DNA of 64,000 bases from Archilochus colubris (Eukaryota; Chordata; Aves; Apodiformes; Trochilidae), in assembly GCA_023079485.1 (NCBI GenBank), contig CM041092.1:1924127-1988126 (forward strand), read 5' to 3'. Numbering within the stretch: the first letter of the stretch is position 1; every line of letters starts with the position of its first letter. A program made the translations under genes and the position numbers. Shown here piece by piece: positions 46,098 to 60,196 of the stretch. A model generated the notes under the pieces. It was not told the DNA's origin, did not search any database, and was given only the letters and a program-made list of their open reading frames with translations.

Positions 46098-47224
46098 TAT
46101 CTACTTGAACTTAAAAGCTAAACTAATACCAAGTAGGGGTATTTTAAAGTTCACAACAGAACTTCTCCCTCCATCTTGGGACATCTCTGCACTGCAGGAA
46201 CCCTCAGCCCTTTGGCCAGGCTGAAGCAGGATCCCCTACAGGATGGTCAGGCAGCTCCTAAGGGGTTCAGCCATCCCCATCCCCACTTTGCCTTCAGCCC
46301 CACATGTCTCCTGCCCTTGCCCCAAGACATTCCCTCCTCCATCTGCCATCTCTGCCACTGTCCCTTCCCCTGAGGTGCTTCAGGATGCCAAGTGCCCCAT
46401 GTGCTATTAAATAATGGGTAAGATAAATAAATAGGTAGGGTCAGACCTCCTCCTGCTCTCACCTCCTGCAGACCAAGCCCCACTGCAGGCTCCTTCATTT
46501 ATCTCTTCATCTGCTCTACCTCCTGCCAGCCCCACATGTCTCACCCTCCTGGCACCAGAAAGTCCCCTTTCCCAAGGCACAGGGTGTTTAGAGGCTCTCA
46601 GCAGCAATCCCAGTGTCTGCCAGCCACCAGATGTTATCTCCAGCACAGCTGAAGAATCCCTCCCAAGTCATGCTCCAACTCATCTCCTTCCACACTCCCC
46701 TCCAGAGCAGCTTCCAAACCATGCCCCCCCGGAGCTAACCACTTGCTTCACTTTCACACATGAATCATTTGGCATCTCCCAGGCCACAATCTGTAATTGT
46801 CATGATGTCACTGCTGACATTTGCACTGCTGGCAGACCATGATTTACTGGTTTCTCACCAGACATGGTCTGCACTCGCAGGATCAGATCAGTGAAATGTT
46901 GGTCTGACTTGCAAAGACTCTTTTAAGTTTCTCTAAAATTGACCTTTTCTGACAATGACTTCCCATGCTGGCAGGGAGCACCTAACACTAGAAATAATGA
47001 GCCAGAGAGGACCTCTCTGCCACCAACCTTGGGAGAAAAGCTTCTACCACAGACACTGCACCCATCACAACCTCGACCCTGCTACCTTTTCACTACAAAA
47101 ACCCTAAGGAACACTGGAGATGAAATAAACCCATTTTCTTGAAAACATTTGACCTGACATTTTGTAGCTTTGCTGTCAGGCTCCTCACATCTCCTTCTGC
47201 TCCTTGCCCAGCAAAGACCTCCCT

Positions 47225-47608
47225 GAGTGTTGGGAAACCACCTCCAGGAGGTTGGAGCCTCCTTTGCATGCTTGGGGTTGCTCAGCCTGGAGAAGAGAAG
47301 GCACCAGGGAGACCTCAGAACATCTTTTCAATACTTAAAGGTGGGGACAAACTACTCATCAGGGCAAGAAGACAAAGAGTGATGGTTTGAAAGTGAAAAG
47401 AGGGGAAATTTAGGAAAAACCCTCACGCTGAAGGTGGTGAGAAGGTCACCCAGAGAGGTGGGAGATGCCCCATCCCTGGGGACATCCCAGGTCAGGTTGG
47501 ACGGGGCTCTGAGCACCCTGATCTCATTGAAGATGTCCATAGGTGGGGGCCACACATCCCAAATGGCCTTGAAAGGTTCCTCCAACCCAACCCAACCCAA
47601 CCTGGGAT
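47225..47608 (+). mobile_element. CR1 LINE 3' fragment
   Basis: It contains GGTTGCTCAGCCTGGAGAAG, GCACCAGGGAGACCTCAGAA, GAGAGGTGGGAGATGCCCCA and a TTCCTCCAACCCAACCCAAC tail. An old, diverged copy on the + strand. Confidence 0.85.
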
Positions 47609-50600
47609 TTACTGATTAGCAAAGCACTGTCCTGGGGCCAATACTGCTCCCCAAGATGCACAGCACCACCAGGCCAACACATGTGTCCCAGACCATTATT
47701 TAAAACAAAGACAAAATGAAAAAAACAAATTAGAGAGTAAGTCAAGAAGAATTAAGAATGGCATATTTGATCATAGAAAAACCTAAAAAAAACCCCAAAA
47801 CAAAACAAAACCAACCCAAATTTAGATCAGCCTAGAGTAAAGCCTGGCAGAAGTTTGCTCCTCAAGCCAGCAGAGGGGTTAACCAGCAAAGGGGCTGAAA
47901 ATCCCAAACCTCTTGGTGCAATGGCAGCAGAAATCCTTCTGCTGACCTCAACTCCCTGCTCCACAGCCTTGCTGTGACCCTGCATGGTGTGACAGGAGAA
48001 TCCTCCAGCACAGGCTGAGCACAGAGAGGAAACCACAGGACCTGGCACCTCCAGCCCCCTCCAGCATCACCTCCTGGGTGCAGCACCCTGAGCACCAACC
48101 CAGGATCAAACCTCCCTCCCTACTGAAGCAGCAGGCACCAAGAAACCACCCTCACCCACCATCCCCCAGCCCCCTCATCCTCACAAAGCAACCAGAGCTT
48201 TATTTAAAAACAATTTATTTACCTTTCTGCAGGCGAGGAGCAGGTGCCCAAAGAAACTGCAGCCTGGGGAGATAAGGTGAGCATGCAGGCACCAAGCTCC
48301 CTAAGCAGGGGAACTGTATCTCTCTGAGCTCCTCCTCAAGTTATACAGCAGCCTGAGAAGCCTCAGGAATTAATTAGAAAACAGGTTTTTGCCTCTGCTC
48401 AGGTGTCTGCTCTTGCTGCTACAGCTTTGTTTACAAGGATGGAGGGCAGAGGGGCTGACACCACTTGCTTTACCTACCTGCTTGTGGAGGGGGGAAAACA
48501 GCAAACAAAAAAACCCCACAAACCAGCATTGCTCAAGATAAAAATGTTGGAGAAATAAAAGAAAAAATACCAGGCAGAGGTTTGTGGAGCCTGTTGTGAT
48601 ATTTACCCCCTGCACACAGCCCCACCTGCAATATCCCTCCATGATAAAATCAACAGGACAAGAAAAAAATAAAAGCATTTTAGCTATCCACAAGTGGTTT
48701 GTTTCCTCCACTCAAAACCCTAAAGCTTTGCACACTCCAGCCATGAAAATTATTCACACACACACACAAAAAAAAGTACAAAACCCAACCCCAACCCATC
48801 AGTGGGTTCAGTCATCACTGGGTACTCTCCGCTAAAAAGCCAGAAGTAAAGGAAAAACTCAGTTTTCCCCCAAAACACAGCAGCCACAGCTCCTCCAAGC
48901 TAAACCCCCTCCCCGTTCTTATCTGCCAGTGTAGATTTATGGTTTGTTTGGGTGTTGGTTTTTTTTCCAGCCTAATCTTCACAATTCTGATCCTGCAGTA
49001 ACTCAGCAGCCTCAGGCACTGAACTGATGAATTTTCAGCCCTGGCCTCAGCCCTGGACCCCAGTACCCCCTCCACTCCCTTTTTTGGTCTCCAGACCATC
49101 ACACAAGGCCTGAATTATTTTTTTTTTTATTTTATTTTCCTCACAAAGCAAAAGAGAAGCAATAAAAGCACATGCCCCTTGCTGTGGCAGACTTGGGTGG
49201 CTATTTCAGGTCCTGATTTCTCCTTGGGTTGGTTTCTGGGGAGCCCCAAGCTGAGCTGCTTATGCCAGAGATGTGATGTCACATCACTAAATTTCTGCTT
49301 TCCCCTTCTCCCCCCCCAACAATTTGAGCATTTCTATGAAAAGGAGCCAAAAGGAGCTTCCTGTGCTCAACTGGGAACAAAAGGGTGCATTTAAAAACCC
49401 CACTGCCCTGGGGGATGATGGAAATGTCTCTGTCCAACTGGAGGCACAGCAACCATCTGAGCACCCCAGCAGCTCCTGCACTGATGGAACCAAGCCCAGG
49501 GTGGGCTCTTATCTCCTCTGGCTTCATAGAAACCAGAAAAACTTCACACCAGCAGCAAAGCAGCAGCTCAGATCTGCCCAACATGGGATATTCCTTCCCT
49601 GGATGGGGAGAAGATGAAACCTCCAAGCCAAGCTGGACACAGAGGACTCACTTTTTGTTCGGATGGAGGAGAAATAATGTGGCTCCCCATTTAAAACCCC
49701 CTTGCCAAGCAGTGCTGCTGGGAGTCTGAACCATGTTCAAGAAAAGGCTCTGAGGATGGGTCAGGTTTGAAGAGAATCTACAAAGTGACAACTTCCACTG
49801 AGGCAAATGGCTGCTCAAAAATTAAATTTAAAATTATTTTACCTGCTTGAACAGACACTGCTATCACCCAGCTGTCCCCAAGCCTTGGTCATGGAGGGTG
49901 ACAGCCCTGAAGGACCAGGCTTGTAGGTTCATCTCCTGTCCCTGGAGCATGGCTCAGCAGAGGAAGATGCCCAAAGAGCTGGCAATGGTGACACTTCCTT
50001 TAAACAATCTCAAAGTGTCATTTTAAGTGTCAGAAAAAAAATTCAGATGGCACAGAAAGTGCTGTGTGACACAGCCAGGCCTCATGTCCTGCAGTCTGTC
50101 CATGGGATATGACATTTCTGGGTCTCCACCAGCACCCAGCTGACCAGCAGGACCCAAGGATGTCCCATGTTCAATGAAGCCAACAAGATGGACCAACACC
50201 CCAAGAGATGAGGCAACCAAGGACTGGCAAAAAAAAAAAAAAAAATAAAAGATATATCTATACCTCCTGGAGGTAGGAGGAGACACAGTCCCCCACTGGA
50301 GACCACAGTTCCAGCCTCACTCCTGAAAAATGAACCAATTTTAGTGGAACTGCTGTGAGAAATGGTCTGGGAAATACCAAGGTAACCCCTAAAGATCTGC
50401 AGGTATTTTGGGTTCAAGAAGAACAAGCAGTTACTAAAGCTTTACTTGAAATGCTGGAGAATAATCCAAAAATCCAACGAATGGTGCCCAGACAGATGGA
50501 GCTGAGACTGCTCACTGCTGGCCCAGTGGGAAAAAAGGATTGGAAAGATGTCAGGAAAGCAGTTACATAGTGTGGACATTGCTCAGAAAGAAAAAGAGAG

Positions 50601-51003
50601 GGAAGACAAGGCTGGCATCACCAAACACAGCCAGCAAGTGTTCTAGAGCAAAGGGACAACCTTCAGGTGCTCTCTGCTCCTGCAGATGTTCCCTGCAAGC
50701 CAGGGAGCAGCTCTGGGATGAGCCAAATCCATCCAAATGTCCCTGGGCCACAAATGGCAGTGTGAATGTGGATATTCCACACATTCTGCCATTAGCTGAA
50801 GGTGCCTGAGTGCTTATGAAATGCTTTCCTGCCTACAAAGTAAGCTGCATTTTGCTGGGAATTACTATATTAAAAAAAAAACAAAAAACAAACAACTCTG
50901 AAACTGGTGAGCATCCGAAAATCACCATCAGGGCATCACCAGAACTTGCCCTGCTGGGTACCAACAGGTTCTTCTCTTGGAGTCTCCACCAGCTCTCAGC
51001 AAG

Positions 51004-51070
51004 ATCATAGAATCACAGATAATTTGTGTTGGAAGGAACCTCTAAATATCATCTGGTCCAACCCCCCCAG
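51004..51070 (-). mobile_element. CR1 LINE 3' tail
   Basis: GATCATAGAATCACAGATAA then GTTGGAAGGAACCTCTAAAT and TCCAACCCCCC in reverse orientation; a very short remnant. Confidence 0.75.
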
Positions 51071-53164
51071 TCAGCTGTCCCCAGGAGCCCTGTGCATCTC
51101 CCTCAGCTCCCAAGGACAGATGCCCCAACATCTTTGTGCAAAGCCAATTTCCCCCTCCAAAAGGAGCTTTGCTGCAAGGCTTCCAAACCTCTCCCCATCA
51201 CCTGCCCTGGGAAGGGATCCCAGCCACAAAGTCCCAAAATCCCAACTCACAACAGTATCAAAGCAGAATAATTATCCCAGCAATCAGCATCCCTAGACCA
51301 AAGCAGTGGTTTTAATCTTGTCCTCACTTTTTGGAACCTCCATTATCATTTTTATTCCCTGCCAGCAGAGTCCTTGATGTTTTATTTTGACCTCCAAGCC
51401 AGGCAAATGCCCTCACAGTGTCAGAATTAAAAGGGCAAAAAAGTGACAGACACGCAGTGCCACACACCTTGCAGGGCAGCAACGTGGCCCAAAGCACCAG
51501 AACCTGTGCTAATCACCTTGAGCTCATTAATTGACAAAGCTTTGGCCCAACTTCAGCAGCTGGCAGGTGACCAAGCTCTTAGCTGATGTGATTCAAACTA
51601 ATCCACAAAAAGCTATTTAAGAGACAGCTGGGAAACCAGGTATTTTTTTATATCAATAGTGATATATTTTTAATATCAATATCAATATATTTAATATCAA
51701 TAGTGAAATAAAGGTGTAGTGACACCAACCTTCCCAAGTGAGGGAAGCAACACCCAGCTCCACACTTGAGGACTCCTCACATCCCACCACCAGCCCTACC
51801 TGACCCTTTCTGAATCCTCTCATTGGAAATGGGCAAAAAAAACCCTGGTATTGCATCTCTCCCTTTTTCATCCCTCTTCTTTTCACCCCATCTTCAGCAG
51901 GACTTCTAGGAAAAGGAGGATTTTCTAGGGAAAAGGCACTCTGCCCCTTTCTGCTCCCTTCCCCACCCAAAGAAATGCTCAGAGCCATGGGTGGCATCCA
52001 GCCAGGCTGGACACGGAGGTAAAGGCCAGGAAAGAAGTGACAAAACATCCTGCAAACATCCTCCCAGGGATTTAATTAAGGAAACACTACAGCTCCTATT
52101 AGTACCTCATTAGACACACACAAAAAAAACCCCCAAAAAAACCCCAACCAAAACACCCAACCCAATAAAACCACCAAAAAAAAAAAAAAAAAAACCCCAA
52201 ACCAAAACAATCCCAAACCCAACAGAGGACAAAGTAAAATGTTATGTGCTCCAATCCAGGAAGAAATGAAATTACAAACCACCTTCAGCCACAAAGCCAG
52301 AGGAGCTCAGGCTGCAGCAGACCTGGGGCTCCTGGGCTGCTTGGGTCAAGGCAGACTGGTGCCCAGTTTGCTGTCAAACTGGGTCAGGCTCAGTTGTTTT
52401 TTTTATTTATTTCATCAGTTCCAGAGAGCTGGAGGTTTGTTGTCTGCAAACCAAACTCAATAACACTAAATGTTCTTCCTAGATAAAATATTTCAAGATC
52501 AGTAAGGGTTTGCTCTTGTTAATCTGGTAAATATTCATGGGTTTAACAGCACTCTTGGCTGCCCCAATGGAAACTGGCTCCAGAAAGCAGCACCACAGAA
52601 AAGCACTCACCAGAAAAACTGATGAGAAAGTCCTTTCTCTGTTTGCCACTCAAATATCAGATCTAGAACCAAGGTAAGAGCTGCTTAAAACCTCTTTTAT
52701 CCAGGAAAAAAAAAAAAAAAAAGCATGAAAGTTACAATAAGAATTTTAAAAGGCACAAATCCCTCCTCTCTGAGATGCCAAAGTACTGAGCAGTTTGCTC
52801 CCTGCAATTTAACTCCTGTGTGAACCAACTTGGTAAGGATGGAACTTTTCAGACTTCTGGAGCAGCTTGTCTAAATATGATAAAACAACTTTTAAAGCCT
52901 TTCAGTCCTTGAAGGCCAACTAAAAACACACCCCTGGGAGGCAAAGAGAGGAGGAGGAAGACATTCAGTTTTCCCTTGGGCTGAGAGGAATCCAGAAAGT
53001 TTTGTTATTCTCCCAATCTTGCTGTTGATTCCCTTGGATGCTCTGAACCCCCCCAGTCATCACCCATCCATGAACTAGTTCAGGAGCCCCTTAAACCCAC
53101 CCAAAATCACAGTGGCAAGTTTAACATCTATGGTCACCTCCACAGAGGACAGACCCCTGCCTAC

Positions 53165-53502
53165 CCACCCAACCACCACCAAAACCACCACCAAAACCAC
53201 CTCCAAAGCCACCACCAAAGCCACCACCAAAACCACCTCCAAAGCCACCCCCAAAGCCACCCCCAAAGCCACCCCCAAAGCCACCTCCAAAGCCACCTCC
53301 AAAGCCACCACCAAAACCACCCCCAAAGCCACCTCCAAAACCACCTCCAAAGCCACCCCCAAAGCCACCTCCAAAGCCACCTCCAAAGCCACCTCCAAAA
53401 CAACCACCAAAATCACCACCAAAACCACCCCCAAAGCCACCTCCAAAACCACCTCCAAAGCCACCCCCAAAGCCACCTCCAAAGCCACCACCAAAGCCAT
53501 GG
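53165..53502 (-). repeat. 12-bp minisatellite (CCACCTCCAAAG / CCACCCCCAAAG)
   Basis: About 28 units with two main variants mixed through the array. One - strand frame reads Gly-Gly-Gly-Phe repeats and one + strand frame Thr-Ser/Pro-Lys-Ala repeats. No splice context or homology supports coding. Confidence 0.95.
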
Positions 53503-56500
53503 CCACCACCCTCACCAGCTCCTCTGATCGCCTGCCCCGGGGCTGGAAGCTCCTTAAGAGAATGAACCCATCTCAAGAGATATTAACTCTTAATATCTGC
53601 AGACTGGCAGCTGCTTCCTCAGCAGTTTAGCCTCAAATGTTTGTCTGGAAGGAACCCTCTAAAACCAAGAGGGATTTCTACAAAATCCAGCCCTGTGCTG
53701 GTTTAGCTTTAGAATCTTGGTGTATTAACACAAGAATCCCTGGAAAACAAACTCCAGTGGCTAAATACTGAAGGCTACAAAAGGCAGGGGATGCTTTTGA
53801 TCATTAGCATCCCTTAAACCAAAGAGCAGTAAAAAATAAAACATGTAAAAACAACTTCAACTCCAGTAAATATTTAAACATTTAAACACAACAAGCCCAG
53901 GAGGAGCCAAACTGCTCCTGCAATCCCACTGATGCTCCCATGAGAAACGCCTCAATCTGAAGGTTTTCCTTGATGAAAATTCAAATGTTCTGTTGGATTC
54001 CCTGGATTTTGTCCTCCAGAAGTGCCACAAACTTCCCGTGGGGACACAGAGCATGGAGGAATCCAGTTTCCATCAACTGCACCTCAGAACTATTCTTCTC
54101 CTGCTCCCTGGGCTGGGGGGAGCCCACGGGACACGGGTGACTCAAGGGACAGATGCAGAGAGCGAGGTCCAAAGATGCTAAAATTATGTCAAGGGCTTCC
54201 ATTATTCTGGAGACAAGAGCTATTGTTTCTTTCCATTCACATCAGGGCTATTTCTGGGGAAAGTGGTTATACACACCCACAAGGATTCCAAAATAACAGC
54301 TGAGAAGTCACCTCAATTGGTTTTCTCAGCATCAAAAATCCCACCCACCAGTGGGAAATGAGAAGGAAATGAAGAGCTGCACAGGAAAGCTTGGAGCTGG
54401 CAAATACCCAGTGGTTTAAGGGATTTCCTTTTTTTTTTTTTTTAATATATATTTTGTATATTTTAAATCTATATTTTAAACACATTTTGCTTTCACTGTC
54501 CTCCTCCCTTCCTCCACCAACCTGGTTTTCCAGTGACCAAAACTTTTATGGCCTTACCCACCTGTAGACACACATTAGTGACTGAAAACCTGAGATCCTC
54601 CAGCTGCTCTAGCTCCTGAAATCAGCTTTTCAGCCACTATCCAGCCAGAAAAACATTGATTTCCCAACCAGAAACATGACCACTGTGGCAGGAAGGGACA
54701 CCAAGCTGCCAGCACCCCAACCAGGCTGGAAAACAGTGTGAGCTGACACGGGCAGGGGAGTTCATCTGCAAACCCCTGCCTGAGGAAAGGAACAATAACA
54801 GGGAAAGGGCATGAGGACTGGAGTTAGCAATTCCCAGCTATTCAGGAGGAGAAAATTAAAAAAAAAAAAAAGGAAATAAATTAAAAAAAAAAAATCAATC
54901 AGGTCACACACATTGCAGGGAAAAGCAATTTTTTTTAGGAATACAATTGCCCTCAGGCACTTGATAGCCATATCTCATAAACTCAAAAGGAAGCAAGGTC
55001 TGAGTCTGCAGCATTTCTGAACACAAATCACTTGGAAACACCCTGTTTGCTTGACTTCCAGGTTTTCCAGAATTTTTTCATCTCACCCTAAACCAATCTC
55101 TACCTCCCGATCGTCTTGCTCGTTTCTCTCATCCCATCCTCTCCTGTTTCTAAAGCAGGGAAACACCCTTGGCAATACAACCCAACCTCCCCCCAGTCAT
55201 TTTGGAACCTGCCTCATGCTGAAATATTTACATCCACGTTTTCCCAGCCAAATCCTTCCAGCACATCCCCAGCAATCAGCCAGCAGCTCCTCAGCCAGCT
55301 GCCCCTGGGTCAGAATTTGTCTGCACAGCAGCTAAGGACGTGGGAGCAGATACACCCAGGAGCAGGAGGCTGACTGATATGGAGTAATTGCAGGCAGGAG
55401 CTGCTGACAGTAATTTATGTAATTCTGTTTAAAGCACAGGAAGGGAACCAGAGGTCAGATAAAACCCCGCGGAATTTAAATAGAAGAACTAGAAAAATAG
55501 AGAGCACACAGAGTTTTACGTACCCCCTGAACGTAGAAAAGGGGGGGAAAAAGACAAGATCATTAATAATACTTAGTAATAATTTAATATTAATAGATTA
55601 ATTGTATTTTCCTCTATTCCTCCCACCCCTTCCCATCTTATTTAGCTGTTTATACAAAGTCAGGCAGCTTACTCCGAAACACACCGGCGGAGGAGCAGGT
55701 GGGATATTTTACATCCTCATCCCAAGCACAGCTAACTCCAAGGTTCTCCACGAAGACTTTCCTGAGTGGTGCAGCAAAATCAAGCCTCAGCAGGAGGGAT
55801 CTGCAGCATCCCTTGTGAGAGAGACCCGGGCACTGCTGCCAGCCCAATAAATAGGAATATTGTGGATTCAGAGCGAATCCCGCCCCGCCGCACGGCTGAG
55901 CTGGGGCTCTGAGCTGGGGATCACGTAGGCTCCAAGCCGTGCAATGTACCAGCAGCAGCAACAGCCCCCCTCCACACACAACTTTTCCTTTTCCTTTTTT
56001 TTTTTTTTTTTTTTCCTGTCTTTTTTGGTTTTTTTTCCTCCTCTCAGACGTGCCAAGTGAGCCAAGGGAGCAGCAGTGATTTAACGCGGTGGATGAGCCC
56101 TCCAAATACTTCCCTGAAGAGCAACACACCTACCCGTGATAAAGCCATCACTCACACCACATCCACCAAGAAACCCTCACAGTTTCTACAGCAGCTTTTT
56201 ACAAACCATAGAAGAGGTTAAAAAACCAAAAAAAAACCAACAAGAAAGTGCAGAGTGTGTGTGTGTGTGTGGGCACAAGGATGCAACACGGGCAGCAAGC
56301 GATGCTTATTGCTGGGAACATATGGTGGCTGAGGGATAAGGACTCTGCTCCTCCCTGAGTAGGTCACACCACAAAAGGACACACAGGGAATTCCCCGAGG
56401 GAAAAAATGGGCACCCAAGGTCTCCCACGGCTGCTGGGATGCTTGGTGTCATGGCAAACTATGGAGAATTGGTCACTTAGCATGAGGAAGAAGGCTTGCC

Positions 56501-57572
56501 AACAAGCAGCCAGTCTTGGCCTTCAAACCATCCCCCAAAAAATATAAATTGTGGAATTTGAAACAATAATTAAAAAGAGGATGAGATGAACATGAAATAG
56601 AATTGTGCTCGTGTCCTTCTTCACCAATTACATCATGAGAATCATGTTTAATGTGAAAATCCCTTCAATGTGCCACACAAGTACCAGCAATTCTCCCTCC
56701 CTGGGCAAACATCTCCTTCCCAAAGGAAAGCTCCTACCAGCCACCAGGATCCACCTTGGGGTGCCCACAGGCCACGTCAGCCACACTGGGATTAAAATAA
56801 GACTTTGTTTTTGAGACTAATGAGGTCATTTTAACTGAATATGTCTTGCTGGGCTTTGCTGAACTGAACCATCAGCCACCCCAAGAGATGCTCCCAACCC
56901 GTCCACAGGGTTGAGCATCCCCCAAGCTCAGCTGGGGCATCACTTGAGCTCTGTGAGCTGGTCCCATCCCATCAGGGGACAGCCTGAAAAGGAGGAGGGG
57001 GTTATAGCTCATGGTGCTCAGGTCCCTACATGGCTGAACAACGCCTTGAAAGGGGTACAGCAATTATTTTAGCACCCCCTGTTTAGAATCACAGTTTGTA
57101 AGGGCAGTGGGGCAAGTCAAGAGTTGGGTTTCCATTGGAAAAATCCCAATCCTGAAAAGAAATATAATTAAAATAAATAAACAGATAAATAAAAAACAGG
57201 AAAAAAATTTATGTGTTCTATTTGTAAATGACTTCACCTTTTACACCCCAGAGTGGGGGAAAATCAGAGTCACCATCAATGCCAGATAATGCAACGGGGG
57301 GATCAGTGATGCATAAATCAAGTTTTAGGTTCACAGGGAACAAGCCTCCTCCTGTAACCCAACCAGGCTGACTTTTCAAATGTTTTTATGCCACCACTGA
57401 CCTAAAAAAAAAACAAAACTCCACAAAAAAAACAGTGGAAACTCCAGGGGTCGGGTTCCATCCTTCCTGGCACCTCCTGGGGCTGTTGGGTTGGGGCAGG
57501 ATGAGCCCTGCTGAAAAGCCTGTCCTGAGTGGGGAATCCCGTTATCTGGGGGATGCTAATGAGCTAAATCAC
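53503..57572 (-). other. No coding exon; GC-richer patch near 55.9 kb
   Basis: Mostly unique sequence with T or A runs at 54430, 54855 and 55997. Around 55870-55960 there is a small CpG-containing patch with a GGGGCGGGA box on the - strand, a possible alternative first exon or promoter for LYPD6, unproven. Confidence 0.4.

Positions 57573-57645
<73 letters not shown>
57573..57645. repeat. (ATT)n microsatellite
   Basis: About 24 uninterrupted ATT units between unique sequence. Confidence 0.97.
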
Positions 57646-57952
57646 GCAGTGATCACCCAGCCCTAAGCACCTCCCCAAGGCTTTGTTTTCACCTTGGGCC
57701 AGGAGTGAAGAAACCTCCTCCTGACCCCCTCCTCTCTACCAACCCATGGAACCCTCAAGCTCCTGGCTCACTAAAGCAGAAATACTGATGTTTTATTATT
57801 GGCCATTGCATTTCCATGCCAAAAAAACCCAAGGCAGGGGGCTGAAATCCTTAGGGATGGAGCTGGTGGCTGGAGCCAGGTGGATCTCCTGATGCCACCA
57901 GCCCTGAGCTCTGATCCAGCCAGAGCTGGGGGCAAAAAGGGGTTTCCACAGC

Positions 57953-58090
57953 AATAAAATAAAATATAATATAAAATAAAATAAAATAAAATAAAGTAAA
58001 ATAAAATAAAGTAAAATAAAATAAAATAAAATAAAATAAAATAAAATAAAATAAAATAAAATAAAATAAAATAAAATAAAATAAAATAAA
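57953..58090. repeat. (AAAAT)n microsatellite
   Basis: About 27 pentamers with a few AAAGT changes near the left end. The open Phe/Ile/Leu frames on the - strand are artefacts. Confidence 0.97.
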
Positions 58091-59099
58091 CAAGGATGAT
58101 TTTCAAGGTATGTTAGTGGCCATGCTGGAGATCTCCACCCAGCTCACACTGAGAGCTTTGTTATTTCTCATTTCCATGGAACAAGTTGTCTGAGGCAAGG
58201 TAATTATATTTTTTTTTCCTTTTTTTGAGAGAGAGAGTATGTATATTGTGGCAGTTCTGCCCACTGGAAGTTCACAGTCCATGATAACCATCAGCCCTCT
58301 GCTCTGCCCTGGCCTTACAATGGGTCTCAGAGGAATAACAACAAAAAAAAACCCCACACAAAACCCCCCAACCACAGCCTGGGCTTCTGAAGCTACAAAA
58401 ATCCACAAATTCCACACCAAATATCCACAAATCCACACATAAAAAAAAAAACCCCTACTGTGTTAAATCCATCTGATATTCCTGCAGGTAGCCCCATAAT
58501 TTGAGAAGGTTTTTATAGTGGGAAATATTCATTATAAAAAAAAAAAATCCCAAATATAAAAGGAGGGAAGGGTGAAAGAATTCTAGAGCTTGCCCGTTGT
58601 ATTAACAAGGGATGTCATTCACTGCTTCCCATCACAATAGGTAGGGAATGTAACAGGAAGAAACAGTTATTCAATGAATACTACTAATAAAAATAGTAAT
58701 AATAATAAAAGAAACTGCTCCTTTTAGTTTATACTACTACTAAAACCCAACCTATTAATAATACCTCCAAGAGAAGTGTATTTTAGCAGAGAAGAGCACA
58801 TGCAATGGCTGCAATTGGAATCACAACTCTATGTTTCATAAATGAATTTCTTTTTTTTAACTCACTGGTAATTTTTAACACCAAGGAAGAGGGGGAAGCT
58901 CTTCTGCAGCAGAGACACAGAACCTGTGTGGTTTGGGGTTTGTTTTGTTGTTTGTTTTTTTTAAAGCAGACTCTCAGCATCTCTATTATTTTCTTTGACT
59001 CGGAAAACAATTTTCCAAGCAGCTCATTTGCAGCAGCAAGCTCCCCAAAACAAACAAACCAAACCAAAACACACACCAAAAAACCCCAAAACTAAAAAT
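58091..59099. other. Nothing recognised
   Basis: AT-rich unique sequence with short runs of A and a few AAT/ACT triplets at 58680-58745. Confidence 0.55.
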
Positions 59100-60196
59100 A
59101 AATCACCCCCGGGGCCTCCTGCCAACTCCCAGTAACCCCACTGGGGAGCAGGGCAGGACCAGACAGAACCAGAACCACATTTGCCCGGCCCCTCACCCCA
59201 CCTCCCATGTAAAAACATCACCTCCCATGTAAAAACATCCCCCCCCGGACAAACCCAGGGAGAAAATTGTATTTTTTTTTCCCCCTGGAAACGCTGCCTT
59301 TGGGTCCAGCAGATCCGAGCTGCCCCTCTGCATCCCCCCACCCCAGGGATGATGCTCCCCCCATCACCCGCAGCGCTCCCGGCTCCCAGCAGCCAAAGGA
59401 CCCCCCCAAAACCACGGGAATCCCCCCAAACCAAACGAACCCCCCTAAGGGAGCACCCCAATAAGCCAAGGGAGCCCCTAAGCCAAAGGAAACCCGGCAA
59501 CCCAAGCAAGGAGCCCCCCAAGCCAAGGGAGGATTGGGGAGGGGGGGGGATTGGAGCCAGGGGTGACCCTGGCTGTCACCCCCAAGCCGGGTGGGCAGGA
59601 GGGGGGCTCATCGGAACCCCTACCAGAACCCTTGCAATCTGGGTCCAATTTTGTTCCCATAAAAGAGGGGAGGGTGTGATTTATTCCCCCAAAAAAACAT
59701 TTTTTGACATTTAGACGCAAACGATCGCGAGTTTTCTTTTGGGGTTTTGTTTTGTTTTTTTCCTCTACAATTAAAAAAATAAAGCAAAAAGGTTCGGAAA
59801 AAGAGATTGTACGTAGTAAAGAGAGAGCTGTACCTCTGGGGAGGGTCTCGGTGGCTCCATCGTGGCTGCCGGGGGTCCCGGGGGCCACTGCCGCTCCCCC
59901 CACCCCCCAAAGCCGCTCCGGTCCCTGCCCGGTCCCGACCCCCGGAGGGAGGGGAGGGGGATGGGGCGGGGGCTCCTCCAGCCCAGGGCCCGACCCGCTG
60001 AGGAGGGGAAGGGAGAGGGGGGGTTCGGGATCTGTGGAGGGCACGGGAGGTGCTGAGCTGGAGTGGGTTTTCCTTCAAAATTCAGCTGCTGCCTTATTTC
60101 AGGTTTCTAGATCTACGTCTCAGAGACTGGAGTCACCATCGAGGCACTCAGAGAATCGAGTGCCTTTTCGGGGAAAATAATATAATTACCTAGGGG

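Larger units (their letters stand above)
46098..53160 (-). other. Probable LYPD6 5' intron or upstream DNA, middle part
   Basis: CR1 pieces lie at 47225-47608 and 51004-51070, and A runs at 50229-50246 and 52176-52196. A 71-codon ATG frame at 50355-50570 is not recognised and is not called a gene. The rest is unique-looking. Confidence 0.5.

Noticed and set aside
53121..53576. Glycine-rich (GGGF)n protein
   Set aside because: A simple 12-base minisatellite with no start context, conserved flank or splice sites.
59837..59872. Minus-strand ATG reading MEPPRPSPE before a GTACAG donor, resembling the human LYPD6 start
   Set aside because: Joined to the first LYPD6 coding exon it would be out of frame with the LU domain. 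The short likeness is probably chance, and the in-frame signal peptide starts at 36383.
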